A DNA stretch of 34,084 nt from an uncultured Clostridia bacterium (GTDB taxonomy: Bacteria > Bacillota > Clostridia > TANB77 > CAG-508). Position 1 is the stretch's first letter, and the number at the start of each line of letters is the position of its first letter. Positions 10,801-16,528 of the stretch are shown in pieces. The translations under genes were made by a program, and so were the position numbers. The stretch covers positions 1-34,084 of the forward strand of contig CALXAB010000017.1 of the NCBI GenBank assembly GCA_944386175.1. The letters are read 5' to 3'. The notes under the pieces were generated by a model. It worked only from the letters and a program-made list of their open reading frames with translations, was not told where the DNA came from and searched no databases.

Positions 10801-11316
10801 CGTTGTTGCTGAAACTACTAGATATGCTGCTTTTATAGTTCCTCCATTATATTTTAATTCACTTTTTGAAGAGTTTCCTCCCCCTCCTATTGCTGATTGC
10901 ACAGTTTTTGACATATCAAAAGTAGTTCCACTTATATATTTATAGCCAATATCAACCGTATCTGTTAGATATCCTGTTCCATATTCGTCTAAGTATAATG
11001 GCTTACAAATATATTCTGGATAATTAGCTTGAGTAACACCTACTGCTGATATGGCTGAACTAATACGTGTGTTATCTCCATATGCTGTATTTGTCCCCAT
11101 TGCAACATTAAAATTATATCTTCCAATTCCTGAAAAAACTTGATCTAATGAAGTTGGTATCTCTACCTTATCACTTGCTGATTGGTTATTTTGTATTTTT
11201 CCAGCTTGCGTATATGTTTTATTCTTTATTGAGTATATTAATGTCATACAAAAACTTATTATTACTATACAACTTAAAATAATAGCTACCGTAAATTTGA
11301 TTTTATTTTTTTTCAT
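4870..11316 (-). CDS. Giant Cna-B/MucBP repeat surface protein
   Basis: 2148 aa with AGGAGG before the ATG. Layout: basic N-terminus and hydrophobic segment (about 8-29) as signal or anchor; a unique region (about 40-597) that may carry the adhesive head; six Cna-B-like repeats (598-1252; each with a W-x-D-N/D..(K/R)RP start and a K-Y-(D/N)..YTV(D/E)E end); ten MucBP-like repeats (1253-1952; each with (K/H)(Y/H)(I/L)(D/E) and ending YYY); a non-repeat domain (1953-2110); then SIETG (2112-2116), a hydrophobic helix (about 2119-2142) and KKKTK. The end resembles a sortase sorting signal, but no LPXTG is present. Cna-B domains serve as rigid stalks and MucBP domains bind mucus in other Firmicutes, so a host-surface adhesin is inferred. 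Confidence 0.85.
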   Translation of the reverse strand: MKKNKIKFTVAIILSCIVIISFCMTLIYSIKNKTYTQAGKIQNNQSASDKVEIPTSLDQVFSGIGRYNFNVAMGTNTAYGDNTRISSAISAVGVTQANYPEYICKPLYLDEYGTGYLTDTVDIGYKYISGTTFDMSKTVQSAIGGGGNSSKSELKYNGGTIKAAYLVVSATTGLISKETNSYGTDTQYEVPRYPNLLNTYPMTLIGPKGDTVTPKLELFQDETGVRTSGYVDVTEFVKEQGYGDYIGKDIPYLDIRPGLNDKGQGVGTSEDKFASWKLIVIEENEENDIKSINLKLGGVQTKGTTQDKIDVQINRKEVGIKKDNPKGQLLISVEGTENSGQVTFNGNPLTGESRADGKFFIARPEINGEVMDIARYPVIRGENEDYNTDLILADISSEAKPYISATLPSGSSKVDMEIVNNTNATVFLVNALGLSSDIETPIYKTEITHKPSKGFTELLQGGNVDITLKVTNTSKEELSGLHGGKTYFTIDEDILLDNSTAKAYFTDENGEKVELTSNMYKIEGNKVTIDFGKNSEAISQKGDYITFTITGKNKVKKDNYTSNSYTDGNLITENGEKVDILLEKITSGKDSYNVDKNYSQDIIINKIWKDNEIQAKRRPESLVLVVKKENNEEVIRQEITKNNVVAGTTNQWAITIKDLQKYDENGQEIKYIVEEKEKNQGDLDFYEVEENNVEIKDNQATIRNTFVNKDETRSIKITKNWLDNNNINGKRPDEIKLIVSDGTNEISQIISKQANETGENTWETTIENLPKYNENGEEIQYTIKEAEVSIGDLKFYTISQPTGDMVNGFEIENTFNVPAEQIELTVNKKWVDNEIQAKRRPKTIVLNVKAKNADNNNPEEIIKSYELKTSEETNYTFTELPKYNNKGNEIEYIVEEQEKTSGNLKFYTTTIGDITNIENNENKKQVIITNTFEKPEELTQIPVTKIWDDNNNKANKRPTSIKLQLKNENKIIKEQEVNNTNSTNGDANTWSYTFEKIEKYNENGEEIKYTVDETEVNNNDLQFYTATINGTTITNKFTQNVDKVEIPVTKIWEDNEIQVQRRPESVIIILKANGKEIQRYELSEATANNADKNTWNYIFKELPKYDEDNNRINYTVEEQEKTQGDLKFYTSKIEDTTITNTFTRPTETISIEVNKIWEDQENIYNKRPETIKLEVKNGDIVEDDAIVTKEENWKYTFTNLNKYDENGQEIQYTVDEKEVLENDLYHYEKEIGELTNKEGKTNEKQVTITNIMTKIPGTVVIKYIDKNTGEEITDSKTKEGIVGEEFDIAEDEKEIPGYTLIEKPEETTGEFTDESQEKIYYYAKTTQVIVKYLEKDTNIVLSKEKVIYGHEGLEYKTNMENIENYTCVENTNNTSGVMTRDKIEVIYYYAKNTKVIVKYLDKATNEPLTEETQYEISGYVGKDYTTEKKEIEGYTFIEDTKNTSGKMTEQSIEVIYYYGKNTQVVVKYLEKDTNKELSEQEIIKGYEGQEYKTQQKDIENYEFVESTNNTKGIMQKEQIEVIYYYAQKTKATVQHIDRETGKILKEESKDGLVGDIFETKAENFEGYILVEAPENPNITMTKEEQIVKYYYVHISSGVIEKHIDEITGEIIYEEIHEGNEGDKYNIPSKEFEGYDLVTEDSEGNSKLPENAEGEMTKEAIEVKYYYIRKATVRVEYIDKTTGEKITEDEIMQGHQNDNYETEEKEFDGYNLVEKPENAKGQMIITKNEDGTYNTETVVTYYYQKISGGVTEKHIDINTNEILEEETHKGNVGDEYNIPSKQFEKYDLVEIDEEGNSKLPENATGKMTEEPIEVIYYYIKKATVKIEYIDRQTGEKLAEDEIIEGHEGDRYQAEEKEFDGYELVEIPSNSNGEMKDEIVVKYYYERKAEVEIKYIEKETGYELTDTETIEGYVGDEYTTEEKEIPYYKFIEKTENYKGNMEKDKITVIYYYEKQIFNLGIDKWISNVNIDGINKTVQNIENKDEIYKVDIHRTKTETTDIKITYKIRITNKGEVEGTVGEIVEIIPEGYSYKQQDNNIHWEERNGTLVTDVLKDEIIKEGEYKELEITLTWNKGKNNFGEKNNTVLLTKIENPAGYEDINKEDNTSKSKMIVSIETGLDRNSKIIIIGIVQIILAISVGLLVSYKKKTK
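5461..7560 (-). repeat. Ten MucBP-like repeats (coding)
   Basis: Residues 1253-1952 of the giant surface protein divide into ten units of 66-76 aa, each starting with a strand like VIVKYLDK and ending in YYYxK/R. Units 6 and 8 (starting ISSGVIEKHID / ISGGVTEKHID, each with GNSKLPENA) and units 7 and 9 (KATVRVEYID / KATVKIEYID) alternate, which points to duplication of a two-domain block. Confidence 0.85.
7561..9525 (-). repeat. Six Cna-B-like repeats (coding)
   Basis: Residues 598-1252 of the giant surface protein divide into six units of 105-117 aa. Each has a V(T/N)K(I/K)W(E/D/V)D start, a (K/R)RP(E/D/T/K) turn, a K-Y-(D/N)-(E/N) turn, then YTV(D/E)E or a variant, and closes with (T/R)NTF or a variant. 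K and E/D residues suited to intramolecular isopeptide bonds are present but were not mapped. Confidence 0.85.
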
Positions 11317-11341
11317 CTCATTCCTCCTATTTATATATAAT

Positions 11342-11370
11342 ATTTTACTTTATTTATGGTTCATTGTAAA
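11342..11370 (-). promoter_or_regulatory. Probable promoter of the surface-protein gene
   Basis: On the minus strand TTTACA (11365-11370), 17-bp spacer, TAAAAT (11342-11347), about 26 nt before the ATG at 11316. Both boxes deviate from consensus, and the region is so AT-rich that chance matches are possible. Confidence 0.45.
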
Positions 11371-11589
11371 TTATTTATATTTAGCATTTTTTATTCCTTT
11401 CTCTATATACTTAGGGATAGTCTCTTTTCCCTTTTTGTATTTTTTATTGACATTTTTATTACATTTTTGTTATATATTATAAATGCTTAATAATATATTG
11501 TTTCAATCATATATTTCCGTAGCTTTTGATGACAATTTGTAATAAATTTTCTAATAGATTATTAATTTTGTTAACTCTTTTTTCATATA

Positions 11590-11618
11590 TTGACTTTTAT
11601 ATTATTTTTGTATATAAA
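11590..11618 (+). promoter_or_regulatory. Probable promoter of the YbhN-like gene
   Basis: TTGACT (11590-11595), 17-bp spacer, TATAAA (11613-11618), then AGGGAGG (11624-11630) before the TTG start at 11639. The rest of the 322-base gap 11317-11638 is AT-rich. A second TTGACA at 11447-11452 with TTATAT 17 bp on could start a longer leader; I see no known riboswitch or RNA gene there. Confidence 0.55.
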
Positions 11619-11638
11619 TATTTAGGGAGGATAATATT

Positions 11639-12748
11639 TTGGAAGATAATTTAATAAATAATGATAAAAATATTAATAACATTTCTGATAATTTAGAAAA
11701 TGAGCAAATAGTTAAACCAACTAATAAAAAATCTACTATCTTTAATTTTATTTTGGTGGCAATTATTTTTGTTGGTCTTTTTATTTATATGATATTAGTT
11801 GATGGTATTGATAATATTGTCAATTTACTAAAAAATGTTAATTATTGGTGGGTTTTAGCTGGAATTGGATGTCTAATTATTCAATGGATTTGTGATGCTA
11901 TATGCCTTCATTTACCTATAAAAAGACTATATCCAAACCAATCATTTACCAATTCATTTAAAGTTACTATGATTGGTCAATTATTTAATAATGTAACCCC
12001 TTTTTCTTCAGGAGGTCAACCTATGCAAGCATATGAATTTACTAAAACTGGAAAAAGAGTTAGTGATTCCTTCTCTGCCATGGCTATAAAGTTTATTATT
12101 ACCCAAACTGCTCTTGTTGTTTTTACCTTTGCTGTTATTTTATTTCAATTTAGCTTTTTTGCTAGCATTATGAAAGACTTTCTTTGGGTTGCTGTCATTG
12201 GTTTTGGTATAAATATTTTAGTTATTTTAGTTGTAATTTTAGCTGGTATGAAAAAGCGTGTTATAACTATTATTTCTAATCCTATAATTACTTTATTAGG
12301 AAAAATTAAAATATTTAAAAATCCTGAAAAAATAAGAGAAAATTTTGACAAAAGCCTTGATAATTTTGGCGAACAATTTAATATAATGAAATCAGAAAAG
12401 GCAATGGTTTTAAAGATATTTATAACAGCTTGTATTCAGAGTTTTGCATATTATTCTATTACATATATGGTGTATAGAGCTTTTGGTAATTTTGGTGTTA
12501 ATTTTTGGCAAATTATACCTGTTCAAGCATTTTTACTATTACTTATGACTTTTATTCCTACTCCTGGTGCAGGAATTGGTGCAGAAGGTGGATTTTTAGT
12601 GTTATTTCAATCTATATTTAAAAATGGAACTATCAATATGTCAATTTTATTTTGGAGATTATACACTTTCTATCTTCCTATAATTATTGGTGCTTTGTTT
12701 TTGATACCTATAAATAAAAAGAATAAATCGACTAAAATTTTTGATTAG
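11639..12748 (+). CDS. Lysylphosphatidylglycerol-synthase TM-domain (YbhN/UPF0104) protein
   Basis: 369 aa, TTG start with AGGGAGG 8 nt upstream. After a polar, Asn-rich N-terminus of about 35 residues come several hydrophobic helices (for example FNFILVAIIFVGLFIYMILV). Family motifs include FNNVTPFSSGGQPMQAYEF (about 118-136) and TFIPTPGAGIGAEGGF (about 303-318). In MprF this domain moves aminoacylated lipids across the membrane; stand-alone members lack the synthase domain, and their substrate is generally unknown. A lipid-transport role in the envelope is inferred. It has its own likely promoter and is not obviously in an operon. Confidence 0.85.
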   Translation: MEDNLINNDKNINNISDNLENEQIVKPTNKKSTIFNFILVAIIFVGLFIYMILVDGIDNIVNLLKNVNYWWVLAGIGCLIIQWICDAICLHLPIKRLYPNQSFTNSFKVTMIGQLFNNVTPFSSGGQPMQAYEFTKTGKRVSDSFSAMAIKFIITQTALVVFTFAVILFQFSFFASIMKDFLWVAVIGFGINILVILVVILAGMKKRVITIISNPIITLLGKIKIFKNPEKIRENFDKSLDNFGEQFNIMKSEKAMVLKIFITACIQSFAYYSITYMVYRAFGNFGVNFWQIIPVQAFLLLLMTFIPTPGAGIGAEGGFLVLFQSIFKNGTINMSILFWRLYTFYLPIIIGALFLIPINKKNKSTKIFD

Positions 12749-12845
12749 ATTTAAATATGGATCAAATTGGAAAGTCATTAATACAATTGCATTTTGAATT
12801 TTCACTTAGGCTTTCCTCAAATTTGATTTACGCTAATTTTACGTT

Positions 12846-12946
12846 AATAAAATTGTGTGTATCTATATCAGTAGCATTAAAGGTTACTTTCTATTGTATA
12901 AAAAAGTTACAATTTTATTGACACATTATTCTTTATATTATATAAT
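12846..12946 (+). promoter_or_regulatory. Consensus asnS promoter with upstream inverted repeat
   Basis: TTGACA (12918-12923), 17-bp spacer, TATAAT (12941-12946): a perfect SigA promoter. An 11-bp inverted repeat, AATAAAATTGT at 12846-12856 against 12909-12919, has its right arm reaching into the -35 box. That could be an operator or chance in AT-rich DNA. The sequence 12749-12845 holds only an imperfect hairpin (about 12760-12830). Confidence 0.75.
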
Positions 12947-12968
12947 AATTTCAAGTTAAGTAGCACTA

Positions 12969-13011
12969 CGAATAAATTATTCGTCCATGCATTTTTGCAA
13001 GGATGTTTTTT
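12969..13011 (+). promoter_or_regulatory. Short asnS leader with terminator-like hairpin
   Basis: The predicted asnS leader is only about 80 nt. It contains two abutting hairpins: CGAAT/ATTCG (12969-12983, 5-nt loop) and TCCATGCA/TGCAAGGA (12984-13003, one mismatch, 4-nt loop). The second is followed by GTTTTTT (13005-13011). It lies before the AGGAGG site (13024-13029), so it could attenuate transcription. No T-box consensus is present. The regulatory role is inferred. Confidence 0.5.
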
Positions 13012-13035
13012 GTTTGTAATATTAGGAGGTTTTCT

Positions 13036-14427
13036 ATGGAGAAATTATTAGTAAAGGATTTATATAGAAATACAAAAAAATATGAAAATGAAATTATAAC
13101 TTTAAATGGATGGGTTAGAACTTTAAGGGATTCTAAAACTTTTGGTTTTATTGAATTAAATGATGGTTCTTTTTTTAAAAATATTCAAATTGTTTTTAAT
13201 GATGAATTAAATAATTTTGAGGATATTCGTAGATTATCAATTAGCTCATCTATAAATGTAACTGGAAAATTATTGATAACTGAAAATGCTAAACAGCCTT
13301 TTGAAATTCATGCAACTAATATTGGAATATTGAGTTTATGCGATTCTGATTATCCTCTTCAAAAGAAAAGGCATTCTTTTGAATATTTAAGAACAATTGC
13401 TCATTTACGTCCTAGAACTAATACATTTAGTGCTGTTTTTCGTGTAAGAAGTATTTTAGCATACAGTATTCACAAATTTTTTCAAGAAAGAAACTTTGTG
13501 TATGTAAATACTCCTATCCTTACATCAAGTGATGCAGAAGGTGCTGGTGAAATGTTTAATGTTAATTCATTTGATTTAAATAATGTTCCAAAAACTGATG
13601 ATGGAAATATTGATTTTTCTCAAGACTTTTTTGGAAAGCCAGCTCATTTAACAGTTAGTGGTCAATTAAATGCTGAAACATATGCTCAATCTTTTAGAAA
13701 TGTATATACTTTTGGTCCTACATTTAGAGCTGAAAATTCTAATACAGTAAAACATGCTGCAGAGTTTTGGATGGTAGAACCTGAAATTTGTTTTGCTAAT
13801 TTAGAAGATGATATGGATTTAGCAGAAGATATGATAAAATATATATTTACATATGTTCTTGAAAATTGTCCTGAAGAAATGGAATTCTTTAATAATTTTG
13901 TTGATAAAGGATTATTAGATAGATTGCATAATGTAATAAATTCTGATTTTGCCAGAATAAGTTACACAGACGCTGTTAAAGAACTTGAAAAACATAATGA
14001 CGAATTTGAGTATAAAGTTTCTTGGGGTGTTGATTTGCAAACAGAACATGAAAGATATCTATGTGAAAAAATATTTCAAAAACCTGTATTTGTTACAGAT
14101 TATCCAAAAGATATAAAGGCCTTTTATATGAAACAAAATCCTGATAATAAAACAGTTGCTGCAACTGATCTTCTAGCTCCTGGAATCGGAGAAATTATAG
14201 GTGGTAGCCAAAGAGAAGAAAATTATGATAAGTTAGTTGCTCGTATGAAAGAATTGGACATGCCTCTTGATGAATACTCATGGTATTTAGATTTAAGAAA
14301 ATATGGTAGCTGTGAACATGCTGGTTTTGGTTTAGGTTTTGAAAGAGCTTTAATGTATTTAACAGGTATGCAAAATATTCGTGATGTAATACCATTTCCA
14401 AGAACACCAAAAAATTGTGATTTTTAG
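13036..14427 (+). CDS. asnS: Asparaginyl-tRNA synthetase
   Basis: 463 aa from the ATG at 13036, with TTAGGAGG 6-7 nt before it; an in-frame TTG at 13003 lies inside the leader. N-terminal OB-fold anticodon-binding domain ([20 protein letters not shown]), then a class II catalytic core: motif 1 around [21 protein letters not shown], motif 2 [12 protein letters not shown]...EFWMVEPE, motif 3 [20 protein letters not shown]. The AspRS-like insertion is absent and the end [11 protein letters not shown] is typical of AsnRS. With a dedicated AsnRS, the gatCAB genes here are more likely needed for Gln-tRNA(Gln). A GGGACGGGG palindrome begins 2 nt after its stop. Confidence 0.96.
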   Translation: MEKLLVKDLYRNTKKYENEIITLNGWVRTLRDSKTFGFIELNDGSFFKNIQIVFNDELNNFEDIRRLSISSSINVTGKLLITENAKQPFEIHATNIGILSLCDSDYPLQKKRHSFEYLRTIAHLRPRTNTFSAVFRVRSILAYSIHKFFQERNFVYVNTPILTSSDAEGAGEMFNVNSFDLNNVPKTDDGNIDFSQDFFGKPAHLTVSGQLNAETYAQSFRNVYTFGPTFRAENSNTVKHAAEFWMVEPEICFANLEDDMDLAEDMIKYIFTYVLENCPEEMEFFNNFVDKGLLDRLHNVINSDFARISYTDAVKELEKHNDEFEYKVSWGVDLQTEHERYLCEKIFQKPVFVTDYPKDIKAFYMKQNPDNKTVAATDLLAPGIGEIIGGSQREENYDKLVARMKELDMPLDEYSWYLDLRKYGSCEHAGFGLGFERALMYLTGMQNIRDVIPFPRTPKNCDF

Positions 14428-14428
14428 G

Positions 14429-14465
14429 AATAGGGATTTTAGGGACGGGGTTCTAAATCCCTATT
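14429..14465 (+). repeat. AGGGATT-type GGGACGGGG palindrome, copy A
   Basis: Stem 14429-14439 against 14455-14465 (AATAGGGATTT/AAATCCCTATT, 11 bp), 15-nt loop TAGGGACGGGGTTCT. A T run follows, so it may also terminate asnS. Bases 14428-14450 are identical to the minus strand of copy C (16312-16334). Confidence 0.85.
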
Positions 14466-14493
14466 TTTTCATTAATAAAGGGGGAAAACACTA

Positions 14494-15132
14494 TTGAATA
14501 AAAATGATAAAACAAAAAAGGCTAAAGACAAAACATTAAAAAAAGAATCTATAAAAGAAAAAATTCAAACTTTGAAAGAACACAATAAATTTTTAAAATT
14601 TATATTAAATGTCAAAAATATATCTATTATCATATTATCATTTTTACTATTTTGTGCCTTTTGTGCATATACTAATCCTGTTGATGTAACACAATATGAA
14701 AATAAAATAACGGAATTAAATGACAAATTAGAATATAATGAAAAGCAAATTACAAATTTGAAAGAAGAAAACCAGCTTTTGCAGAAAGCAAATTCTACAT
14801 TAGAAGAAGAAAAACAAACTTTAGAAAATGAAAAAAATAAATTAACTACTAAAGTAGATGAATTAGAGAATGCATCTACTGTATCTTCTAGTTCTGAAGT
14901 TCAAAACTCTTCTACTTCTACCGATTCTTCTTTAACAAACAGCTCAAAATCATCCAGTGAAACTTCTACAATAAGTACTACAAATAATCAGAGTTATACT
15001 GTATATATTACAAATACAGGAAGCAAATATCATTCCGCTTCTTGTTCTTATTTAAGAAAAAGTAAAATAGCTATCTCTTTAAGTGAAGCTAAATCAAAAG
15101 GATATACAGCGTGTAGTAAATGTAATCCATAA
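14494..15132 (+). CDS. Membrane coiled-coil protein with Cys/His C-terminal module
   Basis: 212 aa, TTG start with AAAGGGGG 9 nt upstream. Lys-rich cytoplasmic N-terminus (1-40); one membrane segment (about 43-59, ISIIILSFLLFCAFCAY); a coiled coil (about 66-127) with heptad-like Leu/Ile; a Ser/Thr linker (128-166); and a final module (about 168-212) with H180, C184, C207 and C210 in the pattern YHSASCSYL...TACSKC. Such HxxxC...CxxC ends occur at the C-terminus of many Firmicute surface or nuclease-associated proteins and probably bind a metal. The layout implies a stalk holding this module outside the membrane. Function unknown. Confidence 0.65.
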   Translation: MNKNDKTKKAKDKTLKKESIKEKIQTLKEHNKFLKFILNVKNISIIILSFLLFCAFCAYTNPVDVTQYENKITELNDKLEYNEKQITNLKEENQLLQKANSTLEEEKQTLENEKNKLTTKVDELENASTVSSSSEVQNSSTSTDSSLTNSSKSSSETSTISTTNNQSYTVYITNTGSKYHSASCSYLRKSKIAISLSEAKSKGYTACSKCNP

Positions 15133-15221
15133 TTAATTTAATACAAATTGGTTTTATAATTGAATCTAAAACATGATTAAAAAATTTTTATAGTAAAAAT
15201 GTGAATATATCAGAACAAAAT

Positions 15222-15256
15222 ATAGGGATTCTTACCCCCGTCCCCAAAATCCCTAT
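15222..15256 (-). repeat. AGGGATT-type GGGACGGGG palindrome, copy B
   Basis: Stem 15222-15230 against 15248-15256 (9 bp), 17-nt loop reading TTGGGGACGGGGGTAAG on the minus strand. It begins one base after the RAYT stop codon, on the RAYT coding strand, and has no T run behind it on that strand. The stretch 15133-15221 holds nothing else recognisable. Confidence 0.85.
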
Positions 15257-15257
15257 T

Positions 15258-16037
15258 TCATTTTTTATTTTTTTCTATCCACTTTATTCTATTTTTTCCT
15301 ATTCCTAATATACCACATATGGTTTTATTTGTAATTTTGGAATTTTGATTTAAATATTCTTTAAATTTTAGAATTAACTGATTTGATGATTTTACTTGAT
15401 TTAAATGCACTTTATATTCTTTGCAAAAACTGCTAATTAAAATTTCAATTTTTTGTTTGCTTTCATTAAGATTATTTCTTTCTTTTGAAGTATCAATAAT
15501 ATCTATATTCTCATCCATTTTTATATTATAGAAATCTTTTAAATAATTTTCTGTTCCAAATATTATTTTTGCAACCTTCTTATCTAATTTATTTCCATAA
15601 AATTCATTAAAAGATGAAAATTTGTATTCGTTTGGTTTTTTTACTAATCCCGCTTTAATTGGATTTTCATGAATGTATTTTATACATGTAAATAAATGTT
15701 TTTCATCTTTTATGGGTTGAGAATAATATCTATTTGCAAATACATATCCTACTCTTTTTTCATTTTTATTATAATAAATTGCATATGCTGTATTTATTTT
15801 TCTCATTGCTGCAATTAGCTCATTTGTTTCTTTCATATGTATCAATATATGTGCATGATTAGACATTACACAATATGCTACTAATCTTAAATTTTTTAAT
15901 TCATTAATATATTTCTTTAAAAGGTTTATATATACATTTTTATAGTCATCTTTATAAAATATAAATTCTTTTTCAATGCCTTCAGTTACAACATGAATAA
16001 AGTCTGATTTTATATTTTCCCTTGCTATTCTTGGCAA
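15258..16037 (-). CDS. REP-associated tyrosine transposase (RAYT, Y1/HUH nuclease)
   Basis: 259 aa from the TTG at 16035-16037. That start gives the family N-terminus M-P-R-x-x-R, and AGGAGGG lies 6 nt before it; the ATG two codons earlier has no spacing to that site. The Transposase IS200-like (Y1) domain covers about residues 1-130: metal-binding HUH motif in MSNHAHILIH (about 61-70) and the nucleophile region KYIHENPIKAGLV, followed by EYKFSSFNEFYG. About 130 C-terminal residues include a helix-turn-helix-like TNKTICGILGIGKNRIKWI. No IS200 terminal structures or accessory genes are seen. It is bracketed by GGGACGGG palindromes (15222-15256 and 16299-16333), which favours a domesticated RAYT acting on REP-like elements over an active IS. 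Confidence 0.85.
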   Translation of the reverse strand: MPRIARENIKSDFIHVVTEGIEKEFIFYKDDYKNVYINLLKKYINELKNLRLVAYCVMSNHAHILIHMKETNELIAAMRKINTAYAIYYNKNEKRVGYVFANRYYSQPIKDEKHLFTCIKYIHENPIKAGLVKKPNEYKFSSFNEFYGNKLDKKVAKIIFGTENYLKDFYNIKMDENIDIIDTSKERNNLNESKQKIEILISSFCKEYKVHLNQVKSSNQLILKFKEYLNQNSKITNKTICGILGIGKNRIKWIEKNKK

Positions 16038-16093
16038 TAGCATCCCTCCTATCTATTTTTATAAAATGAATAAATTGATATAATCTAATTATT

Positions 16094-16141
16094 GAATTTA
16101 ATTTTGAATTTAATTTTGAATTTTATTTTGAATTTTATTTA
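16094..16141. repeat. Four 12-bp tandem repeats
   Basis: GAATTTAATTTT twice, then two variants (GAATTTTATTTT, GAATTTTATTTA) in the AT-rich gap 16044-16298 upstream of the RAYT gene. A 12-base TTTTTACATGAA word also appears twice (about 16197-16240). No gene or promoter is convincing in this gap. Confidence 0.75.
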
Positions 16142-16298
16142 ATATAAAATTTAAACAACAATATTAGAAATAAATTTTTAAAAAATTAATTTTTATTTTT
16201 ACATGAAAATAAATTTGTTTATAATTTCATTTTTACATGAACAAAATTTTACTTGTGATTTTACTTTGGGTAATGATTGGGCACCAAATCCTTAATAT

Positions 16299-16333
16299 AT
16301 GGGGATTTAGAGCCCCGTCCCTAAAATCCCTAT
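16299..16333 (-). repeat. AGGGATT-type GGGACGGGG palindrome, copy C
   Basis: Stem 16299-16308 against 16324-16333 (10 bp with one G-T pair), 15-nt loop TAGGGACGGGGCTCT on the minus strand, one base different from copy A. It overlaps the end of the ferredoxin gene: the TAG stop (16330-16332) is part of the stem. Confidence 0.85.
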
Positions 16334-16500
16334 TCTTCTTCTGGCGCTTCTACTGGACAAACTCCTGCACATGTACCACATGATATACATGCTGAAGCAT
16401 CAATTACAAATTTATCATCTCCTTGTGATATGCATCCTACTGGACATTCTGCTGCACAAGCTCCGCATGATATACATTTATCTGTTATTTTATATGCCAT
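16330..16500 (-). CDS. 2[4Fe-4S] ferredoxin
   Basis: 56 aa, ATG at 16498-16500 with GGAGGTG upstream. Two CxxCxxCxxxCP motifs (CISCGACAAECP, CISCGTCAGVCP) make a clostridial bacterial-type ferredoxin, the usual low-potential electron carrier, here a natural acceptor for the PorGDAB enzyme in the same window. It is last in the ppaC-lepB-holB-ricT operon, 28 nt after ricT. Its C-terminus PVEAPEEE and stop codon run into a GGGACGGGG palindrome. Its place after ricT, whose product acts with Fe-S clusters, may be coincidence. Confidence 0.95.
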   Translation of the reverse strand: MAYKITDKCISCGACAAECPVGCISQGDDKFVIDASACISCGTCAGVCPVEAPEEE

Positions 16501-16528
16501 TTTTTTCACCTCCTTGAATTACATCTTT

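Noticed and set aside
12749-13035. T-box riboswitch ahead of asnS
   Set aside because: From the promoter the leader is only about 80 nt and no T-box consensus or specifier stem is seen.
16094-16141. CRISPR array or replication iterons in the 12-bp repeats
   Set aside because: Pure A/T-G short tandem repeats with no spacers, no cas genes and no rep gene.
15258-16333. Complete IS200/IS605 insertion sequence
   Set aside because: The Y1 protein has RAYT features, the flanks are divergent palindromes rather than IS ends, and no tnpB or target duplication is visible.
14429-16333. The AGGGATT palindromes as ordinary terminators
   Set aside because: Only copy A is followed by a T run on the sense strand; B and C are not, and all share a conserved loop, which terminators do not need.
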